A stretch of DNA of 64,000 nt, from positions 1 through 64,000 of the forward strand of contig CACAVZ010000001.1 of assembly GCA_902536065.1 (NCBI GenBank). Direction: 5' to 3'. Below, in pieces: positions 34,095 to 45,006 of this stretch; position 1 is the first letter of the stretch, and every line of letters begins with the position of its first letter. This DNA is from an uncultured Synechococcaceae cyanobacterium (GTDB lineage Bacteria > Cyanobacteriota > Cyanobacteriia > PCC-6307 > Cyanobiaceae). Position numbers and translations under genes: made by a program. The notes beneath the pieces are model-generated. The model was given only the letters and a program-made list of their open reading frames with translations, did not search any database and was not told the origin of the DNA.

Positions 34095-34261
34095 TCAGAC
34101 TATTTAATTAAATAAATAATGGCTTGAATATTTAAGAAGTCAATATATTTTGATCTCTTTTATGCTTAAAAATATTAGTAAATTATGATTTAGTGTTAAA
34201 AGATACAAAAAATTTTTCAAATAACAACCAGTAAAACTTTAGATGAAACTCTAAGTTTTAA

Positions 34262-34711
34262 TCAGTAGCTGTACCTCTCAATTGTCTCATCTGATATGTC
34301 TTCAGTAGCTTCTTGTAATTCTTTTTCTAATCTTTTTCTCTTACTTTCTTTTTCTTGAGCTTCTTTTTCTTTTCTTTCTTCTTCTTTTTGTAAATCTCTT
34401 ATTAATTTTCTATTAGGATGAAGTTTATCTAAGTATTCAATACAATTACTGAAGGTTTCTTTTTCTCTTATTACTGTTTCTGTAATTTGTGCGGCTGCTT
34501 GTTTAGGTGAAACTTTGAAAAATCCTCCTTTTTGCTTTTTAATATATGTATATGCTGCATCCCAACTACTTTCATGATCATTACCCCCGTCTCTCATAGT
34601 ACAGAAGATTTCTGCTCCAAAAGAACCAGCTTCAACCCTAGATGTTTGAAGTGATAGAGGAGTTATTATCACTAGGGTTAAAAAAATTAATTTTTTTTTA
34701 AATCCTTTCAT
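34262..34711 (-). CDS. Hypothetical secreted protein with charged C-terminal helix
   Basis: Signal-like N-terminus (MKGFKKKLIFLTLVIITPLSLQTSRVEA); Lys/Glu-rich coiled segment. Confidence 0.7.
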   Translation of the reverse strand: MKGFKKKLIFLTLVIITPLSLQTSRVEAGSFGAEIFCTMRDGGNDHESSWDAAYTYIKKQKGGFFKVSPKQAAAQITETVIREKETFSNCIEYLDKLHPNRKLIRDLQKEEERKEKEAQEKESKRKRLEKELQEATEDISDETIERYSY

Positions 34712-34766
34712 TTCATTTTTGTCACATATTTAAAATATCTTTTTTTAGAAATATGTCTATAGACAT

Positions 34767-35279
34767 CTAAGATTTTATTATTCCAAATAAGTTTAAGCAT
34801 TTCACAACTAGAGGGAGAATTAAAAGCACAGTAATTAAACGTACAGCGTGTAGAGTTGCAACTGCAGCACCGACTCCATATTCTGACCCTACGAGACTCA
34901 TACCACTAATCCCTCCAGGTGCAGCACCTAGAATTGTTGTAATCACGTCTATATTAAGTAATCTGCTTGTCCATAACCCAATAGCTAGTCCTGTAATAAC
35001 TAAAGTAAAAGTAATTAAAATAGCAGGCTTCCATAATATTTGAAGGTCAACTAAGGAGTTTTTAGTTAAAGATGTACCAATCACTGTTCCAATGCCAATT
35101 TCTAAAATTGTTCTTGTACCAACTGGCCACTCTGCTATATCTACTTTTCCACTAATACTAAGTATGCTTGAACCAATTAAAGCCCCTGCAAGAGGAGCTG
35201 CAGGAATTCCCGTTTTTAGAGCTAAAGCTCCAAAAATTCCACCTGCAATTAGATAATAGATTAAATTTATGTTTGGCAT
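34767..35279 (-). CDS. AbrB-duplication-domain (ammonia monooxygenase-like) membrane protein
   Basis: Multiple hydrophobic segments; LGAAPGGISGMSLVGSEYGVGAAVATLHAVRLITVLLILP. Confidence 0.85.
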   Translation of the reverse strand: MPNINLIYYLIAGGIFGALALKTGIPAAPLAGALIGSSILSISGKVDIAEWPVGTRTILEIGIGTVIGTSLTKNSLVDLQILWKPAILITFTLVITGLAIGLWTSRLLNIDVITTILGAAPGGISGMSLVGSEYGVGAAVATLHAVRLITVLLILPLVVKCLNLFGIIKS

Positions 35280-35370
35280 AAATTTGAGAAGTGATTGGTC
35301 ATAATATTAGAAAAAAATTTTCCTGCCTGGGTTTATATTTAAGCTATATTTTTGCATTCCTCTCGTAATG

Positions 35371-35412
35371 TACCCTTTTTTTGGCATAATGTTACCTAAA
35401 GGGTAAATTTTT
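35371..35412 (+). promoter_or_regulatory. Hairpin plus T-tract immediately upstream of a start codon
   Basis: TACCCTTT (35371-35378) and AAAGGGTA (35398-35405) perfect 8-bp inverted repeat, then AATTTTTT and the ATG at 35414. Confidence 0.5.
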
Positions 35413-35413
35413 T

Positions 35414-35611
35414 ATGTCTTCACAAATTACATACAAAACTAATAAAAGTCGCATAAAGAAAAAATTATCTTTTTTTGAAGGCGGTCATCTTCTTGAAAAA
35501 TTAGAGTTTGCTCTTGCAATTGCTCAAACAAAAGGGGATGAAAAAAAATCAATCGTTCTTAGAAAAAAGATTGTTGAATTAGGTGGAAATGTTGAGGAGC
35601 CAGGGACTTAG
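35414..35611 (+). CDS. Small conserved-looking hypothetical protein
   Basis: 65-aa ORF filling the gap between divergent and convergent neighbours; FFEGGHLLEKLEFALAIAQTKGDEKKSIVLRKKIVELG. Confidence 0.7.
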   Translation: MSSQITYKTNKSRIKKKLSFFEGGHLLEKLEFALAIAQTKGDEKKSIVLRKKIVELGGNVEEPGT

Positions 35612-35612
35612 T

Positions 35613-36776
35613 TTATTTTTTATTGAGATATTTAGTTGCTATCTCTAAAGCTTCACCAGCTTGGTGAGTTGTTATTTTGCCTAGATTTAGAAGTGTAATA
35701 CTAATAGCAGAAATTACCGTAATTATATCTCTATCATTTACGTAGCCTAAGTGACCAACTCTGAACATTTTTCCCTTCAAATGATCTTGGCCTCCAGCAA
35801 GTAATATGTCAAAATTATTCTTAATAGTCTTTCTAAATTCTTCAGCATCCATTTCTCCAGTTTTTATGGCAGTAATTGAAGGACTTAAATGATTTTCATC
35901 AGCAAATAATTCTAGATTTAAAGCTTTTGCAGCGTTGCTCATCGCTAATTTATGTTTATTGTGCCTGGAGAAAATGTTATTTAAGCCTTCTTCTCTCATC
36001 ATTTTTAAAGCTTCATCTAAAGCAAAAACCAAATTAACTGCTGGAGTATATGGATTGCTATTACTTAAAAGACTTTTTTTGTAGGATTTTAAATTTAAAT
36101 AAAATTTTGGCAAATTAGATTTTTTTGCCGCTTCCCATGCTTTTTGACTCATTGTTATGAAACTCAGTCCTGGTGGTATCATGTAGCCTTTTTGCGATCC
36201 TGAGGCAACGATATCTAATTCCCACTGATCTACTGGTACATTACAAGCGCCAAGACTTGTTACGCAGTCAACAATAGATATTGCTGTGTTGTGTTTGCGA
36301 ATATATGAGCTTATAACTTCTAGATCATTAATTACGCCTGTTGATGTTTCAGAATGAGTTAAAATAACCGCCTTTATATCTTTTTGTTCATCTTCTTCTA
36401 ATATCTTTTTGAATTCTTCTGGATTAAGTGGAGTTCCCCATTCGGAATTAATTTTTATAACTTCTAGACCAAATTCTTTAGCAACTTTTACCCATCTTTC
36501 GCCAAATTTTCCATTTTCTCCACAAATCACTTTATCTCCTCTACTTAAGGTGTTTATTATTCCAGCTTCCATTGCGGCAGTGCCACTTCCAGTGATTGTA
36601 AGAACATCATTTTGAGTTTGATGAAGCCACTGTAAATTTTGAGTAGTACTCTCTACGAGATCTTGGAATTCTTTAGTGCGATGGCCTATTGGATGCTTAC
36701 TTAATGCCTGTAAAACTTTTTCTGGAACTGGTGTGGGTCCAGGAATCATCAATGATAATTTTTGTTGTATGGCCAC
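35613..36776 (-). CDS. Class V aminotransferase (alanine/serine-glyoxylate type)
   Basis: MIPGPTPVPEKVLQALSKHPIGHRTKEF, VVDCVTSLGA-like SIVDCVTSLGACNVP, GSQKGYMIPPGLSF. Confidence 0.92.
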   Translation of the reverse strand: MAIQQKLSLMIPGPTPVPEKVLQALSKHPIGHRTKEFQDLVESTTQNLQWLHQTQNDVLTITGSGTAAMEAGIINTLSRGDKVICGENGKFGERWVKVAKEFGLEVIKINSEWGTPLNPEEFKKILEEDEQKDIKAVILTHSETSTGVINDLEVISSYIRKHNTAISIVDCVTSLGACNVPVDQWELDIVASGSQKGYMIPPGLSFITMSQKAWEAAKKSNLPKFYLNLKSYKKSLLSNSNPYTPAVNLVFALDEALKMMREEGLNNIFSRHNKHKLAMSNAAKALNLELFADENHLSPSITAIKTGEMDAEEFRKTIKNNFDILLAGGQDHLKGKMFRVGHLGYVNDRDIITVISAISITLLNLGKITTHQAGEALEIATKYLNKK

Positions 36777-36836
36777 TTTTTGTTAAATAGGTCATTCTTA
36801 GATTAGTTCTCATTATATATTTTTCAATTACTTGAT

Positions 36837-37949
36837 TTGAAAAAAGGATTTTCTTTACCTTTGTGGGTTGCTGGAGCTGCTAGATCAGCATTAAAAAAAC
36901 TAGTAGGATTAACATTTGATAATTATGAACTAATAAAAATTCCTAATGAAAAAAAAGAAATAAAAATAGAGATTCATTCTGTTGGCTTACTTAAAGATAA
37001 TTCGTATTCACTGGGAATCACCTTTGCAAAGTCTGGGTTAGATCTTGATATTACACAAAACTTAGAAATATGGACAATAGCCTCTTTAGAAAAAATTGCT
37101 CTTAAAAATCCTAATCAAAAAATTCCAATAGACATTATTGCGGGATCTGGTGTAGGAATAAAAGAGGATACTTCAGAGATATGCATTTCTAATTTTGCAA
37201 AAGAAGTATTATTTGAAAATTTATTAGATATTATTCCTGAGGGCTTTAATTTAAGATTAGAAATTATTTTCCCAAATGGGGCGTTTTTAGCTGAAAGAAC
37301 TAGTAATAAGTCATTTGGTATTGTAGATGGATTATCTATTATTGGAACTTCTGCTGAGACTTATTCTAGTGCTTCACCTGATCAGTTAGAAGAGGCTAAA
37401 ACTAATCTAGCAAAGTTAATTCAAAATGATTTTAGAGGGAAAGTTGTATTTGTTATTGGCGAAAATGGGTTGAATTTGGCCAAAACTTGTAATGTTAATT
37501 TTCCAATTATCAAAATTGGAAATTGGATAGGACCATTATTAGTTGATGCTGCAATAAAAAAAGTTAAAACTGTAATTCTTTTTGGTTATCACGGGAAATT
37601 AATTAAATTAGCAGGTGGTATTTTTCATACACATAATCATTTAGCTGATGCAAGAATTGAGATACTTGTTTATTTAGCAGTTCAAGAAAAGGTACCATCT
37701 GAAATAATATTTGAATTATCTCAGTTAGATAATCTTGAGGACGCATTACTACTTCTTGAAAGATTTAATAAATCTTTAACTGAAAAATTATTCAATAATT
37801 TATCAAATACTATCGAAGAGCGTTCTTCCACTTATGTGAATAGGTATATAAAGACGGATATGGAAATCGCAACAATCATTTTTGATAGAAAAAGGGAAAT
37901 AAGGTGGGCTGGAAGTCTCGGTAAAAAGTATATTTCTTATTTTCAATGA
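36837..37949 (+). CDS. cbiD: Cobalt-precorrin-5B (C1)-methyltransferase / CbiD
   Basis: GSGVGIKEDTSEICISNFAKE, GTSAETYSSASPDQL, GNWIGPLLVDAAIKKVKTVILFGYHGKLIKLAGGIFHTHNHLADAR. TTG start. Confidence 0.9.
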   Translation: MKKGFSLPLWVAGAARSALKKLVGLTFDNYELIKIPNEKKEIKIEIHSVGLLKDNSYSLGITFAKSGLDLDITQNLEIWTIASLEKIALKNPNQKIPIDIIAGSGVGIKEDTSEICISNFAKEVLFENLLDIIPEGFNLRLEIIFPNGAFLAERTSNKSFGIVDGLSIIGTSAETYSSASPDQLEEAKTNLAKLIQNDFRGKVVFVIGENGLNLAKTCNVNFPIIKIGNWIGPLLVDAAIKKVKTVILFGYHGKLIKLAGGIFHTHNHLADARIEILVYLAVQEKVPSEIIFELSQLDNLEDALLLLERFNKSLTEKLFNNLSNTIEERSSTYVNRYIKTDMEIATIIFDRKREIRWAGSLGKKYISYFQ

Positions 37950-38003
37950 GTTTAATTTTTGATTCATTATGCTTTTGTAAATAAATTGAGCTAACTTTTA
38001 TAC

Positions 38004-39590
38004 ATGAGGCAAACATCTTTAAAAAAAGAAAGAGATCCTTCAATATTAATTTTAGATTTCGGATCTCAATATTCTGAATTGATTGCAAGAAGAATTAGAG
38101 AAACTAATGTTTTTTCTCTTGTAGTAAGTAATTACATTTCAATTGAAGAAATAAATGATATTAATCCTAAAGGGATTATTTTGAGTGGAGGTCCTAATTC
38201 TGTATATGAACAAAATGCTCCTCAGTGTGATAAAAAAATTTTTAATTTAGGAATTCCTATCCTTGGTATATGCTACGGAATGCAATTAATGGTCAAAGAA
38301 CTTGGAGGATCTGTTATTTCAGCAACTAATAAAGCTGAATATGGTAGAGCACCAATAAATATAGATCAAGAATCTGACCTTCTTTTTGATGTAGAAGATA
38401 AATCTATAATGTGGATGAGTCATGGGGATTCTATTAATTTTTTGCCTGATGGATTTAATAAAATTGCTCATACCGAGAACACACTCCATGCCGCAATTTC
38501 AAATGATATAAAGAAATTATTTGGCGTACAATTTCACCCTGAAGTTATTCATTCAGAGTTTGGGATGACGGTGATTAAAAATTTTGTTTATAAAATATCA
38601 TGCTGTACGGCTGATTGGACAACCGAAACCTATATAGAAGAAACTATTCCTAGGATAAGAGAGCAAGTTGGCAATAAAAAAGTTTTGCTTGCTTTGTCAG
38701 GAGGAGTTGATTCCTCAACTCTTGCTTTTCTTCTTAATAAAGCAATTGGAAATCAACTTACATGCATGTTTATAGACCAAGGTTTTATGAGAAAAGGTGA
38801 ACCAGAATTCTTAATGAATTTTTTTGATAAGAAGTTTCACATTAAAGTTGAATACATTAATGCAAGGGAAAGGTTTATTGCCAAATTAAAGGGGATTACT
38901 GATCCAGAACAAAAAAGGAAAATTATTGGTGAAGAATTTATTAGAGTATTTGAAGAAGAAAGCAATCGATTGGGACCTTTTCAGTATTTAGCCCAGGGTA
39001 CTCTTTATCCTGATGTTATTGAAAGTGCTGGTACAAATATTGATCCTAAGACAGGTGAAAGAATAGCAGTAAAAATAAAGAGTCATCATAACGTTGGTGG
39101 ATTGCCAAAAGATTTACAGTTTAAATTAGTTGAGCCATTAAGAAAACTTTTTAAGGATGAAGTTCGAAAAGTAGGCGCTGCTTTAGGTTTGCCAGATGAA
39201 ATTATCAGAAGGCATCCATTCCCAGGACCAGGATTAGCTATAAGAATTTTGGGAGAGGTGGACAATGAAAAACTCGAATGTCTAAGAGATGCAGATTTGA
39301 TAGTACGAGACGAAATTAAAAAAGCAGGACTTTACAATGATATCTGGCAAGCTTTTGCAGTATTGTTACCTGTTAAAACTGTAGGAGTTATGGGTGATAA
39401 AAGGACTTATTCATGGCCAATAGTTTTACGTTGTGTATCTAGTGAGGATGGTATGACAGCCGATTGGGCAAAAATTCCTTTTAAGATTTTAGAGAGGATT
39501 GCAAATAGAATAGTAAATGAAGTAATTTCAGTTAATCGAGTTGTTTATGATATTACAAGCAAACCCCCTGGAACTATTGAGTGGGAATAA
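38004..39590 (+). CDS. guaA: GMP synthase (glutamine-hydrolysing)
   Basis: GATase motif [53 protein letters not shown]. Confidence 0.98.
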   Translation: MRQTSLKKERDPSILILDFGSQYSELIARRIRETNVFSLVVSNYISIEEINDINPKGIILSGGPNSVYEQNAPQCDKKIFNLGIPILGICYGMQLMVKELGGSVISATNKAEYGRAPINIDQESDLLFDVEDKSIMWMSHGDSINFLPDGFNKIAHTENTLHAAISNDIKKLFGVQFHPEVIHSEFGMTVIKNFVYKISCCTADWTTETYIEETIPRIREQVGNKKVLLALSGGVDSSTLAFLLNKAIGNQLTCMFIDQGFMRKGEPEFLMNFFDKKFHIKVEYINARERFIAKLKGITDPEQKRKIIGEEFIRVFEEESNRLGPFQYLAQGTLYPDVIESAGTNIDPKTGERIAVKIKSHHNVGGLPKDLQFKLVEPLRKLFKDEVRKVGAALGLPDEIIRRHPFPGPGLAIRILGEVDNEKLECLRDADLIVRDEIKKAGLYNDIWQAFAVLLPVKTVGVMGDKRTYSWPIVLRCVSSEDGMTADWAKIPFKILERIANRIVNEVISVNRVVYDITSKPPGTIEWE

Positions 39591-39935
39591 TAAAAGGCTT
39601 ATAAAGTCAGTGATATCCTAAATAAGTTGGTTACATGTGAGAATTTGTTCCTACTTGCAATGGATCTCAACGGCGAGGTTAAACGTGATGGTAAAATCTC
39701 ATCTCTATACTTTCCAAATTCATAATTAAAAAAATATTATCTCTTAGAAATCCACCTCAAATGGAATTTCCATTATTGGGTGCAAAAATTGATATTAAAA
39801 CTAATAATCTCTGAAAAGATTTAACAAATTAAGTTGTCAGATATTTATTAAACAAAGGAAGATTAATGATTTTTTTATTTATCATTTTCAGAGGACTTAA
39901 AGACTCTTATAATAAATATAAAAAAAATAATACTC

Positions 39936-41372
39936 ATGTTTCTTATTTCAGGTGCTGGGATATCTGGTCTGCTAATTTCTAAGCTCTTAATAAAAGATGG
40001 AATATGTAAACCAGAGCAAATTTTAGTTGTTGAAAAAACAAATTCTTGCGGGGGTTTATATAAACCTTGGATATGTCCAAATTTAGGCGAATTAGATAAA
40101 GGTATGCATATTTATTATGAGACTTTGATAGATAAAGTTGATTCTATTTTTTATAATTCCCTTCCAAAAGATGAATGGATATTTCTTGAGAATAATTATA
40201 AAGATATTGCGGGTGCTTATTTTAATGGGAGACTGCAATGTAATAGTCCATATCCAGACTTTAGATATTTAACTAGAGAATTAAAAGATGAATTAATCAC
40301 AGATTTTTTTAATAACTTGGATATATTAAAAAGAAATAATAAAGATCACTTGATCAATAAACTTTTTAGCGGTTCATCTGCTCAGGAATATTGGATAAAT
40401 AGATTTGGGCAAAAAGTTTATGAAAAAATTTTTAACCCAATTTGTAAGAAATTATATGGCTTTTCAGCTGATAATCTTTCTGTAAATGCAGCTTATTATG
40501 TGAGACTAGACAGAATAGTTTTATTTTGCTCTGATTTGATTAAAGAAATTTATAAAAGTAGTTTTTTGAGGAAAGTTTTAGCCTATCCTGATCAATTAAC
40601 AATGCCTGCATATAGAACTAATAATCAAAGAGGTTTATATCCAAAATCGGGAATGCTAAAAGTAGTAAATGCCTTATATGAGGACTTAAAAAATTTAGGT
40701 GTAAATTTTATGATGAATTCTTCGGTAAAAGAAATTTGTGAAAATGGAAAACAATTCGAAGTGAAAATTCAATCTAAAATTAATAATAATTCCTTGACTG
40801 TAGATTATATTTTTTGGAGTGGGTCTAGAGCCAGTTTGGAAGAAGTGATGCATTTAAAAAATAATTTTATTCCTGATAAAGGTTTGAGCAATTATTATTT
40901 TTTTAGAATTAATAAACAAGATTTAATAATGCCAGATCTTTACTATTTTTACTGCTTAGATCCAAAGTATTCTGCTTTTAGAATTACAAATTTTTCGCAA
41001 TATTCAAAAAATCTTGATAGCAAGGGAAGATCTTTGATCTGTCTTGAAGAACATTTCTCTGATAAACAATTAATTAAGTATAAAAATGCGTTATCTATAT
41101 CAAACTTCTCACAAAAACTATTAGAAATGGGAATTATTAAAAAAGAAATTAATAAAGAAATGATAAAGTTATATAAAATTTCCAAAAGAATTTTTCCTAT
41201 TCCACTACTTTTGGAAGATAAATTAAATAATCAGATTTCTAGATTAGATAATATTTCAAATATTATTTTCCCAGGCAAAAATAAAATGCCATCTATGGCA
41301 CCTTTCTTCTTGGTTGATACTTTAAAAGATATATATGAGCAGTATGAAAAACTTGTAGATAAAGAAATATAA
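39936..41372 (+). CDS. FAD-dependent amine-oxidase / UDP-galactopyranose-mutase-like protein
   Basis: N-terminal FAD-binding ISGAGISGLLISKLLIKDG...VVEKTNSCGGLYKPW; first gene of a sugar-modification-like cluster. Confidence 0.75.
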   Translation: MFLISGAGISGLLISKLLIKDGICKPEQILVVEKTNSCGGLYKPWICPNLGELDKGMHIYYETLIDKVDSIFYNSLPKDEWIFLENNYKDIAGAYFNGRLQCNSPYPDFRYLTRELKDELITDFFNNLDILKRNNKDHLINKLFSGSSAQEYWINRFGQKVYEKIFNPICKKLYGFSADNLSVNAAYYVRLDRIVLFCSDLIKEIYKSSFLRKVLAYPDQLTMPAYRTNNQRGLYPKSGMLKVVNALYEDLKNLGVNFMMNSSVKEICENGKQFEVKIQSKINNNSLTVDYIFWSGSRASLEEVMHLKNNFIPDKGLSNYYFFRINKQDLIMPDLYYFYCLDPKYSAFRITNFSQYSKNLDSKGRSLICLEEHFSDKQLIKYKNALSISNFSQKLLEMGIIKKEINKEMIKLYKISKRIFPIPLLLEDKLNNQISRLDNISNIIFPGKNKMPSMAPFFLVDTLKDIYEQYEKLVDKEI

Positions 41373-41442
41373 ATATTTTTAAAATTTATAAATTTTTGTT
41401 ATCTAAAAAATTAATAATTAAAAATCGACCACAAAGTTAAAA

Positions 41443-42630
41443 ATGAATAATTTTAAAAATTATATTATTTCAGAAGAAATTTTAAAAATTAATAATTTAC
41501 CTTTTTACTGGAGAATTGGTGATAAAAAAAAAGTTTCGAAAATACCAGCCAATATCGATTTTAAATTATATTTTGATAAGGAATATAACTGTTTAAGACA
41601 ATATGTATCATCATATTTGGATCAATCATTAATAGAAGTTTATAAACAAAATGAAAATATAGGTTATTTGAGAGAGGATAATACTTTAGCCAGAAAATAT
41701 CATGATGACTTTCTTGATTTTATTTTACAAAATATAATTGATATTTCCTCAAAAAATATTCTTGAAATTGGATGTGGAGGATGTACTATTTTAAGTGCCT
41801 TAAAGAATAAAGGTGCTAATGTAGCGGGTATAGATCCAAGTCCATTTGCCAAAGAAAGTGCTTTAAAGTTCAAAATAAAAATTATTGAGAGTTTTTTTAA
41901 AAAAGAATTAATTACTCAAAATTACGATTTAACTTTTTTTTCAGATGTTCTTGAACATATATTTAATCCCATAGAATTTCTCAAGGATATTGCGACATGT
42001 TTAGAAGCTCAAAGTAAAATTATTATTGCAGTCCCTGATGCTTCAATTGAACAAGAGAAAGGAGATATTTCTATGTGTATGCACCAACACATTACATACT
42101 TTACTGATGAAAGCTTGAGACTCATTTTATATAAATCTGGATTAAAGCCTCTAAAAGTTACTAAATCTGGATATGGAGGTAGTCTTTATGCCTTAGCAGA
42201 GGTTCCTCATAAATCTGAAATTATTCCAATAAGAAAAAAAGCCTTAACTAGTCCTGAAAAAGATACGAAATACTTTAAAAAAGCAGATTTAGTTATCAAT
42301 AAATTTAATAATATTTTTAATCAAGCCTTGTCCAAGAATATTTTGTTTCACTGCTATTGTCCTTTAAGGGCTTTACCTTATTTATCTGCAATTGGTCAAT
42401 TAAGTAATTCAAATATAAGATTTATTGATGATACTCCTTATTGGAATAATGGGTTTTTTGATGGATCTGATGTAATTATAAATTCTTTAAGTGATTCAAA
42501 TATTTCTAAAAATGATTTTATATTTATTTTTTCAAATACTTTTGATTCTAAAATAAAAGAAAAATTGGTAAATAATGGTTTTAGAACTGATAATATTTTT
42601 TCGCTAGCTAATCTTTATAATACTGATTAG
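41443..42630 (+). CDS. SAM-dependent methyltransferase with C-terminal extension (C-methyltransferase-like)
   Basis: Motif I NILEIGCGGCTILSALKNKGANVAGIDPS; DVLEHIFNPIEFLKDI. Confidence 0.85.
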   Translation: MNNFKNYIISEEILKINNLPFYWRIGDKKKVSKIPANIDFKLYFDKEYNCLRQYVSSYLDQSLIEVYKQNENIGYLREDNTLARKYHDDFLDFILQNIIDISSKNILEIGCGGCTILSALKNKGANVAGIDPSPFAKESALKFKIKIIESFFKKELITQNYDLTFFSDVLEHIFNPIEFLKDIATCLEAQSKIIIAVPDASIEQEKGDISMCMHQHITYFTDESLRLILYKSGLKPLKVTKSGYGGSLYALAEVPHKSEIIPIRKKALTSPEKDTKYFKKADLVINKFNNIFNQALSKNILFHCYCPLRALPYLSAIGQLSNSNIRFIDDTPYWNNGFFDGSDVIINSLSDSNISKNDFIFIFSNTFDSKIKEKLVNNGFRTDNIFSLANLYNTD

Positions 42631-42642
42631 ATTTTTTAATAA

Positions 42643-43341
42643 GTGAAGAAAGTTGCTATCGTACAATCCAACTATATCCCTTGGAAAGGTTATTTTGATT
42701 TGATTGGTTTGGTTGATGAATTTGTAATTTTAGATAGTGTTCAATATACTAAACGTGACTGGAGGAATAGAAATAGAATAAAAACTGCAAATTCACCTTT
42801 ATGGCTTACTGTTCCTGTTTTATCAAAAGGTAAATATAAACAGCTTATTCAAGATGTAGAATTGCTTGGACATGAATGGCAATATAAACATTGGAAATCA
42901 ATTGAAGTTAGTTATAGAAAGTCAAAATATTTTGATGAAGTATCAAATTTTTTAAAGCCTTTATATCTTGATAATGAATTCAAATTGCTTACAGATTTAA
43001 ATACAAAATTTATTGTAGAAATATCAGATTACTTAAACTTAAAAACTAAAATAAAAAATTCTAGTAACTTTTTTGCTTCAAAAGATAAAAACCAAAGATT
43101 AATTGATATTCTCAAGAAATTAAATGCGGATATTTATTTTTCTGGACCTTCTGCAAAATCTTATATTAATGAGGAAGAATTTAAACAAAATGATATTCAG
43201 ATTCATTGGATGAACTATTCTAATTACCCCATTTATGATCAACTTTGGGGGGAATTTGTTCATGAAGTTTCCATCATAGATTTACTTTTCAATTGTGGAA
43301 AGAGCTCAATAAAATATATGAAGGTAGGGAGTTTATTTTAA
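42643..43341 (+). CDS. WbqC-like family protein
   Basis: KKVAIVQSNYIPWKGYFDLIGLVDEFVILDSVQYTKRDWRNRNRIKT; start is probably a GTG. Confidence 0.9.
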   Translation: MKKVAIVQSNYIPWKGYFDLIGLVDEFVILDSVQYTKRDWRNRNRIKTANSPLWLTVPVLSKGKYKQLIQDVELLGHEWQYKHWKSIEVSYRKSKYFDEVSNFLKPLYLDNEFKLLTDLNTKFIVEISDYLNLKTKIKNSSNFFASKDKNQRLIDILKKLNADIYFSGPSAKSYINEEEFKQNDIQIHWMNYSNYPIYDQLWGEFVHEVSIIDLLFNCGKSSIKYMKVGSLF

Positions 43342-44292
43342 TAAATGTGATTTTGTATCAATTGCAATTACAAATAATGGCTTTCTAGATGTACTAGAAC
43401 TAATTCTTGCAATGTATTCTCCTAAAATTCCTATTAAGAATAGTTGTAATCCCCCTATAATCAAAATTGAAGACATAATAGAGGCATATCCTGAAATTAT
43501 TGTTATTCCAATAATTCTTTGAATTATTATAATTAATGCAGATACAAATCCAATCAAGCTCAAGAAGATTCCTAATATTGAAACTATTTGTATTGGCCCT
43601 TCAGAGAACCCAATTATAAAATTTCTTGATAAAGATAAAAGGGTTTTTAAACTGTAGTTGCTTTTACCTTTATATCTTGGCCCATGTTTTATTTCTATAA
43701 AAGAATAATTATTTGTAAGCCAGTTAAGGTAACCATCTACTATTGGATAGGGGGAATCGAAATTAGACAGCCCGTTGGCTATATTTCGGCTCATCATACG
43801 CATGCTTGAGTAATTTTTAAAATCAGGTGTTATAAAATTAAGAATGAATTTTATTAATTCTGAAGAAATTTTGCGCCACATTGAATGTGTTTTATTTATA
43901 AAAACTCCATATACAAGATCATATCCTTTTTCTATCTCGCTCAACATTTCAACCAACTGTTCGGGTGGCTGTTCTAAATCATCATCGATCGTAGCAACAT
44001 AATCTCCTTTTGATGATTTTATTCCACATAATGTAGCTGCATGTTGCCCAAAATTTCTAGAAAGTTTTATCCCTCTTACTCTTTCATCTTTTCGAGAAAG
44101 TTCCCTAACTTTTTCCCAACTTTTATCTTTGCTATGATCTTCAACCATAATTATTTCAACTTCATAATTAGAATTCTTAAAACTTTTTGTTACTCTTTCA
44201 TAAATTCTTAAGATAGTTTTTTCAGAATTAAAAACTGGAATGACTATCGACAATAATTTTTTTTTATTGATAGGTTTTTCAATATAAGCCAT
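43333..44292 (-). CDS. GT2 family membrane glycosyltransferase (DPM1/GtrB/ArnC-like)
   Basis: LSIVIPVFNSEKTILRIYERV, ATIDDDLEQPPEQL, two C-terminal TM segments. Confidence 0.92.
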   Translation of the reverse strand: MAYIEKPINKKKLLSIVIPVFNSEKTILRIYERVTKSFKNSNYEVEIIMVEDHSKDKSWEKVRELSRKDERVRGIKLSRNFGQHAATLCGIKSSKGDYVATIDDDLEQPPEQLVEMLSEIEKGYDLVYGVFINKTHSMWRKISSELIKFILNFITPDFKNYSSMRMMSRNIANGLSNFDSPYPIVDGYLNWLTNNYSFIEIKHGPRYKGKSNYSLKTLLSLSRNFIIGFSEGPIQIVSILGIFLSLIGFVSALIIIIQRIIGITIISGYASIMSSILIIGGLQLFLIGILGEYIARISSSTSRKPLFVIAIDTKSHLLK

Positions 44293-45006
44293 AATCTTAT
44301 TTAACCTAAATAATAATAAACCATAAAATTTTACTTAATAATAAAAATTAAGTAAAAATTATTTAGTTAATATTCTTTAATTTTAATTCTTAATATAAAT
44401 ATTAATTCCTTTAGAAGTTTTAATTATTATTTGTTTATTAATTGCCATGGTGGTTCTAGTGTGAAAATTGGATAATTAGTGATTTTCTATTTATTACTAT
44501 TTAGGTAAATCATTTATTGATTAATATTTAAGGTATTTATATTTATCATTTTTAGTAATTATTTCCACTGCTGGTCTAAGAATCACTTTATGGTTTTTCC
44601 ATTCTCCTAAAGATTTTGTTACGCAAAATTCACCCCTTTTGAGCGCTGAATTAGAGAAATAGTTTTGCTTGTTTTATCGACAATTTTTTTAAGCGAAGAT
44701 TAAGTTAAATATTTGAGTGTATATTTGTGATTGTTTTTAGTAATGCATCCTTAAAATCTTTAAGGCTTATCTTAGAGATAGATTAAATTTTATAGAAATT
44801 ACTCATAGTTATGATAATTATTCCAAAAGATACTTCTTAAACGCCAAAAGTCCTGTGATAACATTAACTTGTCACTACAATATTTGTAATCATTTCAAGA
44901 GCCAAAAACTACTTGCATATCTGACTACTTACTAAATATTTGCTATCAAATTTTTAAAAATTTAAATTTTTTAAGCAAAAATGATATGAAATGAGATTTA
45001 AATTAA

